A program made the position numbers and the translations under genes. A stretch of DNA of 64,000 bases from Bacteroidota bacterium. GTDB lineage: Bacteria > Bacteroidota > Bacteroidia > Bacteroidales > GCA-2711565. The stretch covers positions 1-64,000 of the forward strand of contig JAHIVC010000099.1 in NCBI GenBank assembly GCA_018816945.1. Direction: 5' to 3'. Positions 18,940 through 27,885 of the stretch are shown here, in pieces (position 1 is the stretch's first letter; each line of letters starts with the position of its first letter). A model generated the notes under the pieces. The model was not told the origin of the DNA. It saw only the letters and a program-made list of their open reading frames with translations, and searched no databases.

Positions 18940-19896
18940 ATGAAGAATGTGATTAAAATATTATACATTATATTTTTTGTTCATGGGGCTCAACTCATGG
19001 CACAGCAATTACCATTAACAAGCCAATACCTTACCAATCCTTATTTGTTATCTCCAGCCTTTGCAGGTTATAATGAAGATTCTAAAGTATTTTTAACTTA
19101 CCGTAAAGAATGGGGTGATATTCAGGGAGGTCCCAAAACTGCCACCATTAACACCTATTTCCCTGTCTCTGAAAGAGTTTGGTTAGGAGGAGAAGTAATT
19201 AGTGATCAAACTGATATTTCTAAGGTCTTTAAAGCAGAATTTAGTTATACTTATCACCTTCCCATCGGCCCAACTCAACAATTATATTTTAGCCTCTGGG
19301 GTGGTTTGTTTCAAAATTCTATTAATTTAAATGGAGCAATTGTATCTGACCCTAACGACCCGATTTTGATTGGAAACAGTCAACTAACAGGAACCTCACT
19401 TAATGCCGGAAGCAGTTTAATTTTCCGTTGGCGGGATGGTAATTTCGGCTTTACAGCTCCTTACTTGTTTGTAAGTGAAGATGCATATGCTGTCGGAAGC
19501 GGGAATAATTTACTTGTTATTAAGCCTCAACTCATTGCACACATCACATATGATTTTAGGCTGAACTATAATTGGAATTTACAACCCTTCTTTGTTTATC
19601 GTTCAATAAAAGATTCACCGTATCAATATGACGTATCTTTACTTACAATTTACAAAGATAACTTTTGGGCAGGATTTATGTATCGTAATTCAGGTAAATT
19701 AGGTATTAACTTAGGGGGCAACTTAACAAAGCAGTTAAGTTTAAATTATACTTATGAATTTGCCAGCCAAGGAGTGCTTGCCAATCCTTCTGCGGTGCAT
19801 GAGTTTATGATTGGATTCAATATAGGTTCGGGTGAAAAATATAAATCAAATCGATGGCGGGATTTATTAAATTCACGAGGGTATAACTTTAATTAA
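18940..19896 (+). CDS. PorP/SprF family type IX secretion outer-membrane protein
   Basis: 318 aa with a signal peptide ending near LMAQQ. The start of the mature protein, QLPLTSQYLTNPYLLSPAFAGY, matches the signature 'Q-Y--NP---NPA-AG' of the PorP/SprF family, with alternating beta-strand pattern to the C-terminus and a terminal barrel strand (HEFMIGFNIG). Members are 8- to 14-stranded outer-membrane proteins that work with a neighbouring CHU_C cargo to place it on the cell surface. The gene lies 13 bp after the CHU_C protein and 12 bp before the 1206-aa cargo, so one operon. Confidence 0.87.
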   Translation: MKNVIKILYIIFFVHGAQLMAQQLPLTSQYLTNPYLLSPAFAGYNEDSKVFLTYRKEWGDIQGGPKTATINTYFPVSERVWLGGEVISDQTDISKVFKAEFSYTYHLPIGPTQQLYFSLWGGLFQNSINLNGAIVSDPNDPILIGNSQLTGTSLNAGSSLIFRWRDGNFGFTAPYLFVSEDAYAVGSGNNLLVIKPQLIAHITYDFRLNYNWNLQPFFVYRSIKDSPYQYDVSLLTIYKDNFWAGFMYRNSGKLGINLGGNLTKQLSLNYTYEFASQGVLANPSAVHEFMIGFNIGSGEKYKSNRWRDLLNSRGYNFN

Positions 19897-19908
19897 AACG
19901 GAAGGTCA

Positions 19909-22900
19909 ATGAAAAATTTGCTTGCATTGATAAAATTAATTCTTTTCACTCTCACATTTTTGAGTTTGAACCAAAATTTGTTTGCTCAAAATGTTGGGAT
20001 AAGCAGTATTGTCATAACTTTTGACAGCATTCCAAATGCCACTATTACTAAAGCCGGTTTAAAATACAATAAACATTTTGCACTAAGTTATCATCTCGAA
20101 GGTGCAAATAAAGATGTTTATTCCCATGCGTTTAAATATTTGAATGGAGGAACTATTAATAATGTTACCTATCCCGGGAAATTTTACACGAATGGTTGCA
20201 ATAGCATACCTATTCCCTTTAAAATGAGCACATCAATATTTTCAATGAATGATGCTAAGGATACAGATTTACACAACCCTAGTGGGGCTTATGCAGCAAC
20301 GTATCTGACCTGGCCCGAAATCATTGAACTATATCAAGCGGGTTGGGGAATTTATAATCAGGGGCTGACCTCTGCTGATACCGGTAATATAGATTATCTG
20401 ATTGGGCGTAATCACAGTTATTTAAAACTTAAAACACAAGCAGCTACCAATAATGGTATCGAATCGAAAATATTAGTTAACCCACAAGGAAATATTGCTT
20501 TTTCCAGCCCTGCTTTTAACCTTGGATACGATGCAGCATACCGTCCATATGTTTATGGAGTTCCCTATCTTGATGTCACAAATCCTTCAACAATTACTGA
20601 TATTGATAGTTTAAAAATGGGAAGGACTAATTTAATTGGGACCGAAAGCTTAGGTAAGCTAGCCGATTCTTTAAATGCCCACAGTAGTTACTCGTTAAAC
20701 AACTGGGTCTCTGTTTATAATAAATCCGTTACAGGCGGAAGCACTGGATATTCTTTTGATGTTTTTAAATTTTATATCGATTATATTGCAACTAAATACG
20801 GCAAAGATAGTACCGATAATATTTGGATGACCTCTGAAGAAGAAGTATTAGATTATCTGACCGTAAGTAAGAATGTAACAATTAACACAGAAGTTTTAGG
20901 AAATCAGCTATTGATTACTTTCAATGGTACACTGCCTACCGATCTTCGTTATTACGCACTAAGCTTGCTGATTAATGCTAATGTTAAAATTACCGGAATT
21001 AGTGTTAACGGTGGTGTAAATAATTCTTATAAAGGAATTGGATATACAAGTGGGATGATCAATTTAAACTGGGATGGAAAAGTCGTAGTTTCAAAAACAG
21101 TTAATGCAGAAACTTATGTAAGCAAAGCTGAATCATCTCAATCAAATTATGATGTTTTAATCGCTATGGATTATTTAAACATGCTTGACCCGGGACAAAC
21201 AATGCAAAATTTTCGAAATCGTTTATGTGCCATTCCCGGTGCTGTTCTACCCGATGGATGGTGCAATTGCAGTTTCTCTCTGGGCAATGATACAGTTATT
21301 TGTTTAGGTGATACCATAACTATTACTGCACCATTAGGCGTTTCTTATGAATGGAGCACCGGGGAAATAACACAAAGCATTCAAGTCAGTCCAACACAAC
21401 ACACACAATATTCTGTTACGGTTTATAACAATCAAGGCTGCTATTCCAGTGATTCCAAAATGGTCCTTGTGGTTAGTAATGAATTTGCCACATTAGTAGC
21501 CTCAAAGGACACCGTTTGTGTTAATTCTTGTGTAAATATTGTTGCATCGGGTGGGAGAAATTATTTGTGGAATACAGGTGAAACCACACCATTAAAAATT
21601 GCCTGCCCTGATTCAACTAAGACATATTCCGTTAAGGTGACAAATGCTTTTGGGTGTATTGATAATGACACCATTACTATTCACACTTATCCCAAACCTA
21701 TTATTCAATTATCAAACGACACCGCAATTTGTCAAACAAAATGCGTCACACTTACAGCTAGTGGTGGCTATCAATATGCATGGAGTTCAGGACAAACAAC
21801 GAACTCAATTCAGGTCTGCCCGAATGTAACCACAACCTATTATGTTACTGTTACAAATGACAAAAACTGCAGTGCCATCGATAGTGTTACTGTTACTGTT
21901 TTAGGAGTACCAACTATCTCTTTAAAATCCGATACAAGTATTTGTATCAATGATTGTATAAGTTTGACTGCATCAGGAGGCTCTTCATATTTATGGAGCA
22001 CGGGAGCAACCACTGCTAGCATTCAAGTCTGTCCAACAATTACAACAAAATATATTGTTAATGTATTAAATACAGCAGGTTGTTCAGGGAAAGATAGTGT
22101 TACGGTAAATGTTTTGCCACTTCCTACCCTTGTAGTTTCAAATGATACCAGTATCTGCATAAATAGTTGTGTTACCTTATACGCTTCAGGAGGAAATACA
22201 TACCGATGGACCAAATCAGGAGATACCACTCTTATTGGAACAGCAGATTCAATCGTTGTTTGCCCTAGCGAGCAAACAACATATCTTGTAAAAACATTTA
22301 ATTTGAATGGATGCAGTGTTACCGATAGTGTTAAGGTAAGCCACAAGTATGCTACCAATGCAAAAGCTGGTCTTGATACAACAATTTGTATAGGTGGCAC
22401 GGCAACTTTAATCGCAAGTGGTGGCTTTACTTATTTATGGACCTCAGACGATACTGCTACAATAGCAGGTTATAATACACGCCAAATAAATGTCAGCCCT
22501 TTAGATACAACTAACTACTATGTTTTGGTTGGAGGAAATTCAAATGGTTGTTACGCGAGCGATACCGTTAGGGTAAATGTTCGTCCTAAACCAATTGCAA
22601 ATGCAGGAATGGATACGACGATTTGTTCAGGAGACTGCATCATTCTTACGGCAAGTGGGGGAGTTGACTACACTTGGAACAATGGAACCCAGGGTGCATC
22701 AAATTATGTCTGTGCAACTGCGAATACCAACTATTCTGTTACTGTTTACGATGATTATGGCTGTTCCAACACAGATACCGTAAAAATATTTATTGCCGAA
22801 ACTGCCCCAATTAGTTTTTCGGGATTATCAAATGTATACTGTAGTACAAATCCTGCAAGTTTACTTGAAGGCACTCCTGGCGGTGGAGTATTTGAAGGAC

Positions 22901-23529
22901 CCGGTATCAGCAACAATATTTTTTATCCTTCAATAGCTGGGGTTGGAACCCACAACATAAGTTATAGTTTAGTAAATGATAATGGATGCTTGAGCAACAC
23001 TGTTCGAACGACCAATGTTTATGCTTCTCCAAATATCTTTTTAGGAAATGATACCACGATATGTAAAGATGCATCATTAACACTCACTGTACCACAAGGT
23101 TTTGATAATTATCTCTGGTCGAACGGAAGTACCAGTTATACAACTGTTATATCCGGAGCAATAGCTGGAGTTGGCACAGATACTATACGTTTGATTGCTA
23201 CCCAGAACGGATGTGCAGCTTTTGATGAAATTATCGTAACGGTTATATCCTGTAATGTGGGCATTGAAGATTTAAATAAAATTGGAATTTATATGTATCC
23301 CAACCCTACCAAAGGGCAATTCAATATTAAATTTAATACACAGGAAAAAAACATGCAGCTTGATATTATCAACCTCCAAGGACAGATTATTTTTAGCGAA
23401 GAACTTGAAGATTGTAATCAGTTTGATTGTACTAAATCTATTAACTTATCAGGATACAATAAAGGACTTTATATTGTAAGATTCTCAAATAAAAATTTTA
23501 TACAGACAGCTAAATTGCTGATTAACTAA
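19909..23529 (+). CDS. Large T9SS cargo: degenerate NodB-like domain plus Ig/PKD-like repeats
   Basis: 1206 aa with a signal peptide (ending about LFAQN). Residues about 40-320 resemble a polysaccharide-deacetylase (NodB) fold, but the usual Asp-Asp is Glu-Gly in FALSYHLEGANKD and the NHG-x-TH metal motif reads YNQGLTSAD, so metal binding looks lost. From about 450 there are eight copies of a ~65-aa Cys-pair repeat beginning NDTxIC (NDTVICLGDT, SDTSICINDC, LDTTICIGGT, NDTTICKDAS and others), plus one divergent Ig unit. The C-terminus is a type A T9SS sorting domain (GIYMYPNPTKGQFNIKF to AKLLIN). Third gene of the T9SS operon. A binding rather than enzymatic role is inferred. Confidence 0.82.
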   Translation: MKNLLALIKLILFTLTFLSLNQNLFAQNVGISSIVITFDSIPNATITKAGLKYNKHFALSYHLEGANKDVYSHAFKYLNGGTINNVTYPGKFYTNGCNSIPIPFKMSTSIFSMNDAKDTDLHNPSGAYAATYLTWPEIIELYQAGWGIYNQGLTSADTGNIDYLIGRNHSYLKLKTQAATNNGIESKILVNPQGNIAFSSPAFNLGYDAAYRPYVYGVPYLDVTNPSTITDIDSLKMGRTNLIGTESLGKLADSLNAHSSYSLNNWVSVYNKSVTGGSTGYSFDVFKFYIDYIATKYGKDSTDNIWMTSEEEVLDYLTVSKNVTINTEVLGNQLLITFNGTLPTDLRYYALSLLINANVKITGISVNGGVNNSYKGIGYTSGMINLNWDGKVVVSKTVNAETYVSKAESSQSNYDVLIAMDYLNMLDPGQTMQNFRNRLCAIPGAVLPDGWCNCSFSLGNDTVICLGDTITITAPLGVSYEWSTGEITQSIQVSPTQHTQYSVTVYNNQGCYSSDSKMVLVVSNEFATLVASKDTVCVNSCVNIVASGGRNYLWNTGETTPLKIACPDSTKTYSVKVTNAFGCIDNDTITIHTYPKPIIQLSNDTAICQTKCVTLTASGGYQYAWSSGQTTNSIQVCPNVTTTYYVTVTNDKNCSAIDSVTVTVLGVPTISLKSDTSICINDCISLTASGGSSYLWSTGATTASIQVCPTITTKYIVNVLNTAGCSGKDSVTVNVLPLPTLVVSNDTSICINSCVTLYASGGNTYRWTKSGDTTLIGTADSIVVCPSEQTTYLVKTFNLNGCSVTDSVKVSHKYATNAKAGLDTTICIGGTATLIASGGFTYLWTSDDTATIAGYNTRQINVSPLDTTNYYVLVGGNSNGCYASDTVRVNVRPKPIANAGMDTTICSGDCIILTASGGVDYTWNNGTQGASNYVCATANTNYSVTVYDDYGCSNTDTVKIFIAETAPISFSGLSNVYCSTNPASLLEGTPGGGVFEGPGISNNIFYPSIAGVGTHNISYSLVNDNGCLSNTVRTTNVYASPNIFLGNDTTICKDASLTLTVPQGFDNYLWSNGSTSYTTVISGAIAGVGTDTIRLIATQNGCAAFDEIIVTVISCNVGIEDLNKIGIYMYPNPTKGQFNIKFNTQEKNMQLDIINLQGQIIFSEELEDCNQFDCTKSINLSGYNKGLYIVRFSNKNFIQTAKLLIN

Positions 23530-23568
23530 TCAAAATCCGGATTTTATACAACTTTTCATCCTTACCTT

Positions 23569-23599
23569 TTTGCATAAGGCTGCATTTTTAATACTTTTG
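23569..23599 (+). promoter_or_regulatory. Bacteroidota promoter (TTTG-N19-TACTTTTG) for the PfkB kinase
   Basis: TTTG at 23569-23572, a 19-bp spacer, then TACTTTTG at 23592-23599 match the phylum's -33/-7 consensus. Transcription would start about 23606, roughly 12 nt before the ATG at 23618. Confidence 0.7.
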
Positions 23600-23617
23600 C
23601 CACGCTAATAAAATATA

Positions 23618-24601
23618 ATGATGAAAAAAATTCTAGGTATAGGTAATGCATTGGTGGATATTATGATCAGAATTGATGATGATCGGATACTAACAGATCT
23701 TGAACTTCCTAAAGGGAGTATGCAATTAGTAGATAAGGAAAGATCTGCCAAAGTATTGTCTGCAACAAATCATTTAACTCGAGAAATTAAATCGGGAGGA
23801 AGTGCTGCAAACACTATTACCGGATTAGCCGAGCTTGGCTTAAGCACTTCTTTCATCGCAAAGATTACCGAGGATCAAATGGGTGAAGTATTTAAAAACG
23901 ATCTGATTCGCTCAAACATTGAACCTAAATTACAATATTCAAAAACCGGAACCGGTACTGCTGTCACATTGATAAGCATAGATTCAGAAAGGACTTTTGC
24001 AACTCATTTGGGAGCTTCTATTGAATTATCTGAAAATGATCTTACAGATGACTTATTTGTAGGTTCTGAACTATTTTATATTGAAGGTTATTTGGTTCAA
24101 AATCATGAATTGCTTGAAAAAGCAGTTAGTCTTGCCAAGAAAAACAATCATAAAATATTTTTGGATTTAGCAAGCTATAATGTGGTTGAAGAGAATATTG
24201 ATTTCTTAAAATATATTTTAGTGAATTACGTGGATGTTGTTTTTGCCAATGAAGAAGAAGCGAAAGTAATTACCGGAAAAGAACCACGGGCAGCAATCGT
24301 TGATTTGGCTAATTATTGCGAAATAGCAATCGTTAAAATTGGCAGTAAAGGATCGCTTATTTTAACTAACAATCAATTGACCGAAGTTGGGATCATAACG
24401 GCCAACAGTATTGATACTACAGGTGCAGGTGATCTTTATGCTGCAGGTTTTATTTATGGTTTCGCACATCAGGCAAGTATGGAAACATGCGGAAAACTAG
24501 GTTCCTTACTCTCGGGTAAAGTTATTGAAAATGTAGGTGCTAAAATTAATTCGGCACATTGGCCCGAATTAGTAAAAACAGCAAATAGTTATCTTATCTA
24601 G
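23618..24601 (+). CDS. PfkB-family kinase, probable adenosine kinase
   Basis: 327 aa ribokinase-fold sugar/nucleoside kinase. The N-terminal strand with GIGNALVDIM and the substrate motif SGGSAANTITGLAELG (PfkB signature 1, about 60-80) are clear. Signature 2 is NSIDTTGAGDLYAAGFIYG (about 258), containing the catalytic Asp and anion hole. The flap segment and DDD near residue 20 fit the adenosine-kinase-like group usual in Bacteroidota, which makes AMP from adenosine for purine salvage; a sugar substrate cannot be excluded. Two ATGs in tandem (23618, 23621) are both possible. It has its own promoter with a short leader. Confidence 0.85.
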   Translation: MMKKILGIGNALVDIMIRIDDDRILTDLELPKGSMQLVDKERSAKVLSATNHLTREIKSGGSAANTITGLAELGLSTSFIAKITEDQMGEVFKNDLIRSNIEPKLQYSKTGTGTAVTLISIDSERTFATHLGASIELSENDLTDDLFVGSELFYIEGYLVQNHELLEKAVSLAKKNNHKIFLDLASYNVVEENIDFLKYILVNYVDVVFANEEEAKVITGKEPRAAIVDLANYCEIAIVKIGSKGSLILTNNQLTEVGIITANSIDTTGAGDLYAAGFIYGFAHQASMETCGKLGSLLSGKVIENVGAKINSAHWPELVKTANSYLI

Positions 24602-24650
24602 AACTCATTCAAATATGCAGTATTCCTTTTTATTATTGCATAGATTTTCA

Positions 24651-24658
24651 TACTTTAG
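24651..24658 (+). promoter_or_regulatory. Possible -7 element (TACTTTAG) for the EF-G paralogue
   Basis: TACTTTAG differs from TAnnTTTG by one base. TTTT lies 19 bp upstream (24628-24631), one base off the -33 element. It is placed 48 bp before the ATG at 24706. Confidence 0.35.
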
Positions 24659-24705
24659 CAGCCCTTTAAGAGGAATAGAAAAATAATTTTTATAAACTAC
24701 TAAAA

Positions 24706-26835
24706 ATGAAGGTATATCAAACTAACGAAATTAAAAACCTAGCGCTTCTTGGAGGTGCAAAAACGGGGAAAACAACACTGGCAGAAGCAATGCTTTTTGA
24801 AGGTGGAGTGATAAATAGAAGAGGAAGCATAGACGATAAAAATACCGTTTCGGATTATCGTGACATAGAATTAGAACGACAAAATTCTATTTCTTCAACG
24901 GTACTATATGCAGAATTCGCTGACAAGAAAATTAATTTCATCGATGCTCCGGGTTTTGATGATTTTACAGGTGAAGTTATTGCAGCCTTAAAAGTAGTTG
25001 AAACAGCAGTTCTGGTTATTAATGCCCAAAACGGTGTTGAAGTAGGTACAGAAATTTCTTGGAGATATACCAGTAAAAATAACAAGCCTGTTATTTTTGC
25101 ATTAAATCATCTCGAACATGAAAACTCAAATTTTGAAGAAACAGTTCGTCAATTAAAAGTTCAATTTGGAAAAAGTTGTACGATTTGTCAATATCCGGTT
25201 AATCAAGGATTAGGATTTAATGCTATCGTGGATTTAATTCAGATGAAAATGTACAAATTCAAAGATGATGCTAAAGCCGAAATTGTCGAAATTCCAGATT
25301 CTGAAATAGAAAAAGCAAAAGAACTCCAGTCCATATTAATTGAAGATTTAGCCGCAGTAGATGAAGCTTTGATGGAAAAATTCTTTGAAGCTGGAACCTT
25401 ACAAGAAAAGGAAATGCAGCAAGGATTGAAACTTGGGATTACCTCAAGAAGTTTGTTCCCGATTTTATGTGTAAATGCTAAAAAAAATATGGGGGTTGCA
25501 CGATTAATGCAATTTATAACCAATAACGCACCTAGCCCTAACGAAGTAGCTGCACCTAAAACAATAGAGGGAAAAGAAATTCCATGCAATCCTGCAAACC
25601 CACCTTCAGTCTTTATTTTTAAAACCGGTATTGAACCTCACTTAGGTGAAGTTTCTTATTTCAAAGTAATTTCAGGTCAAATTTCTGAAGGCTTTGATAT
25701 GGTAAACACTAAGAACGGATCAAAAGAGCGGATTTCACAAATCATGATTACTGCCGGTAAAAACAGAGAAAAAGTTGAAAAAATAGTTGCCGGAGATATT
25801 GGGGCTACCATAAAACTTAAAAACTCTCATACCAATACATCCTTAACAACTGCAAAAAATACGAATGATTTTGTTGCCCCAATTGTATTCCCTGAACCCA
25901 AATATCGGGTTGCTGTAAAAGCAGTTAGTTCAACCGATGATGAAAAACTTGGAGCTGCATTGAATGAAATGCACCGTGTTGACCAAACTTTGTTGGTAAA
26001 TTATTCAAAAGAATTAAGACAAATGATTTTACAGGGGCAAGGTGAGCTTCACCTTAATATTGTAAAATGGAAATTGGAAACCATTGAAAAAATTCCCGTT
26101 GAATATTTAACTCCAAAAATTCCCTATCGCGAAACGATTACAAAATCAGCTAAATCAATGTTCCGTCATAAAAAGCAATCGGGTGGTGCAGGGCAATTTG
26201 GTGAGGTTCATATGATGATTCAGCCTTATACCGAAGGAATGGCCGATCAAACTGAATTCCCAATTAGAGGCAGGGATGAGGTAAAATTAGACTGGGGTGG
26301 AAAACTAATAATGAATAATTGTATTGTTGGTGGAGCCATTGATGCCCGCTTCCTGCCTGCAATTATGAAAGGTTTAATGGAACGAATTGAAAATGGGCCA
26401 TTAACCGGTTCGTATGCCAGAGATATTGTAGTTAATATTTATGATGGTAAAATGCACCCTGTCGATTCAAATGAGATTTCATTCAAATTGGCTGCCCGAC
26501 ATGCATTTAGAGATGCTTTCAAAAATGCGGGCCCAAAAATTCTTGAACCTATTTATGATGTTGAAGTTTTAGTTCCGGAAGACAGAATGGGTGATGTAAT
26601 GACAGACCTTCAAGGTCGTCGTGCCATTATCATGGGAATGGATGCTGAAGGCAATTACCAGAAAATTAAAGCCAGAGTTCCGTTAGCAGAAATGAACCGT
26701 TACTCAACCGCTTTAAGTTCGATTACTTCAGGCCGTGCAATGTATGGAATGAAATACGCTGATTATACACAAGTACCAAGTGATATTCAGGATAAATTAT
26801 TGAAAGAATATGAAGAAAGCCTGGAAGAAGAATAG
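24706..26835 (+). CDS. EF-G-like translation factor with altered GTPase motifs (EF-G2 type)
   Basis: 709 aa, co-linear with EF-G: G domain (about 1-275), domain II (about 295-375), III (about 390-470), IV (about 470-595, with the HKKQSGGAGQFGEVH loop) and V (about 600-690). The P-loop GGAKTGKTT is intact. The switch II motif that is DTPGH in canonical EF-G reads DAPGF, so the His that positions the catalytic water is Phe. Switch I 'RGIT' reads RQNS, and the base-specificity motif NKxD reads NHLE. These changes match the EF-G paralogue known in Bacteroides (EF-G2), reported to support translation without GTP hydrolysis. It is not the housekeeping fusA, which normally sits in the str operon. 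A strong terminator follows. Confidence 0.85.
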   Translation: MKVYQTNEIKNLALLGGAKTGKTTLAEAMLFEGGVINRRGSIDDKNTVSDYRDIELERQNSISSTVLYAEFADKKINFIDAPGFDDFTGEVIAALKVVETAVLVINAQNGVEVGTEISWRYTSKNNKPVIFALNHLEHENSNFEETVRQLKVQFGKSCTICQYPVNQGLGFNAIVDLIQMKMYKFKDDAKAEIVEIPDSEIEKAKELQSILIEDLAAVDEALMEKFFEAGTLQEKEMQQGLKLGITSRSLFPILCVNAKKNMGVARLMQFITNNAPSPNEVAAPKTIEGKEIPCNPANPPSVFIFKTGIEPHLGEVSYFKVISGQISEGFDMVNTKNGSKERISQIMITAGKNREKVEKIVAGDIGATIKLKNSHTNTSLTTAKNTNDFVAPIVFPEPKYRVAVKAVSSTDDEKLGAALNEMHRVDQTLLVNYSKELRQMILQGQGELHLNIVKWKLETIEKIPVEYLTPKIPYRETITKSAKSMFRHKKQSGGAGQFGEVHMMIQPYTEGMADQTEFPIRGRDEVKLDWGGKLIMNNCIVGGAIDARFLPAIMKGLMERIENGPLTGSYARDIVVNIYDGKMHPVDSNEISFKLAARHAFRDAFKNAGPKILEPIYDVEVLVPEDRMGDVMTDLQGRRAIIMGMDAEGNYQKIKARVPLAEMNRYSTALSSITSGRAMYGMKYADYTQVPSDIQDKLLKEYEESLEEE

Positions 26836-26863
26836 GCCTGAAAACAATTTGATATACAAAAAA

Positions 26864-26889
26864 ACCCGCCAAAATTGGCGGGTTTTTTA
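26864..26889 (+). terminator. Intrinsic terminator after the EF-G paralogue
   Basis: Stem CCCGCC (26865-26870), loop AAAATT, stem GGCGGG (26877-26882), then TTTTTT. The A-run before the stem lets it work in both directions. Confidence 0.85.
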
Positions 26890-26965
26890 TTGGATTTCAA
26901 TTCACAGATTTGAATCAAAAACAGAATTATAATTAACAATTAACCTAACAAAGCCCATCTAAAAT

Positions 26966-27307
26966 TTACCTTTCCCAAATCGTTTTTATAAATTTAGATT
27001 CGGTAATAAAAATTATCCCATTTATTTTCATATTTCCGATAAGCCCCCCAAGGTAACCCAGTGTATTACAATCCTCATCCATGACTTCCAACGTCATATC
27101 TGCGCCACAAAGACCTGGGTCAAACACATATACCTTTTCATTCATAAATTCATACTCCTTGACATTTGCCCCTTTGGTACATGCATAATCACTCTTTTCA
27201 AATTCCCGAATTTTATTATTCAAGCAATCGGATAAGCCAAAATCCTCTTTATCGCAGGCAACCAATGCTACCAGAGATAATATTATAACGATGTATATTT
27301 TTTTCAT
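26966..27307 (-). CDS. Putative lipoprotein (113 aa)
   Basis: A small exported protein with lipobox LVAC at about residue 18 of MKKIYIVIILSLVALVACDK. I prefer the second in-frame ATG (27307), because it puts the Lys-Lys at the very N-terminus; the first is at 27316. The mature part has five further Cys residues (SDCLN, DYACTKG, GLCGAD, DEDCNT), likely paired in disulphides, and a hydrophobic beta segment (LGGLIGNMKINGIIF). It belongs to a group of short Cys-rich Bacteroidota lipoproteins that I recognise by look but cannot name. Function unknown. Confidence 0.75.
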   Translation of the reverse strand: MKKIYIVIILSLVALVACDKEDFGLSDCLNNKIREFEKSDYACTKGANVKEYEFMNEKVYVFDPGLCGADMTLEVMDEDCNTLGYLGGLIGNMKINGIIFITESKFIKTIWER

Positions 27308-27316
27308 AATAATCAA

Positions 27317-27656
27317 TTTAACGATACCTCATCTTTGGGGTAGCACGTATTAATGATGGCATAAAGATTAAAATGGTTGCGTGGGGTTTGAATTTTAGGG
27401 GTGACACCCAGCAGGGTGTCACCCCTCATGATTAATTATGGGATCTTTTGGAGATTAGAATGATTTTAAATTTTATTAATATGCAAGGGTTACCTTTTAG
27501 CAAGAACTGGAATTAATAGGTAATCTTCCTATTGATTTTTTATTTTTTATACTCCCCGATTATATTTATGAGACAATTGTCTTTTATAAAGTATATATAA
27601 TATGAGTTATTAGATTTAGTAAATCACATAATGTATAAACACTAAAAACAATTACA
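27317..27656. other. Intergenic region with one REP-like hairpin
   Basis: No gene is seen except the microprotein that begins at its right end. It holds the 13-bp-stem hairpin at 27397-27426 and an AT-rich stretch with a weak -7-like TAGATTTA at 27611-27618, 39 bp before the microprotein ATG. Confidence 0.5.
27397..27426. repeat. REP-like hairpin, copy 1
   Basis: Arm AGGGGTGACACCC (27397-27409), loop AGCA, perfect complementary arm 27414-27426. It shares GGGGTGACACC with the hairpin at 27840-27873, and the GGG-ACACC theme with the palindrome at 4966-4993. Confidence 0.85.
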
Positions 27657-27779
27657 ATGGCAAAAATTAAATGGTTTTCAAGAGATAACCACTTTCTTGG
27701 GTTTAGGATCAGACCGGTGACATTAATCATTGTAATCATAATATTCTTGTTTTCCATGATCTACCCGTTTATAAAATAA
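27657..27779 (+). CDS. Single-pass membrane microprotein (40 aa)
   Basis: Starts MAKIKWFSRDNHFLGFRIRP, then an uninterrupted hydrophobic helix (VTLIIVIIIFLFSMIYPF) and ends IK. A basic N-terminus (K3, K5, R9, R17, R19) followed by the helix predicts N-in topology. It lies alone between two REP-like hairpins and is followed directly by a stem-loop. Coding status rests on the clean start, the hydrophobic pattern and the terminator-like structure; no family is recognised. Confidence 0.55.
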   Translation: MAKIKWFSRDNHFLGFRIRPVTLIIVIIIFLFSMIYPFIK

Positions 27780-27791
27780 ATGAAACTTAAT

Positions 27792-27821
27792 GAAATTGCC
27801 CATCATTCTATGGGCAATTTC
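27792..27821 (+). terminator. Stem-loop after the 40-aa microprotein
   Basis: GAAATTGCCCAT (27792-27803), loop CATTCT, perfect complement 27810-27821, followed after ten bases by TTTTT. Probably a transcription terminator, though the T-run is displaced. Confidence 0.5.
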
Positions 27822-27839
27822 ACAACTTGCTTTTTATCC

Positions 27840-27873
27840 TTAGGGGTGACACCGTGCAGGGTGTCACCCCTAA
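27840..27873. repeat. REP-like hairpin, copy 2
   Basis: Arm TTAGGGGTGACACC (27840-27853), loop GTGCAG, perfect complement 27860-27873. Lies 13 bp from the stop of the minus-strand alcohol dehydrogenase, so it may also stop its transcription. Confidence 0.85.
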
Positions 27874-27885
27874 TTCCTCTAATTC

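Noticed and set aside
23532-23545. AAAATCCGGATTTT palindrome after the large T9SS cargo as a terminator
   Set aside because: It has no loop and no T-run, so it is a weak candidate only.
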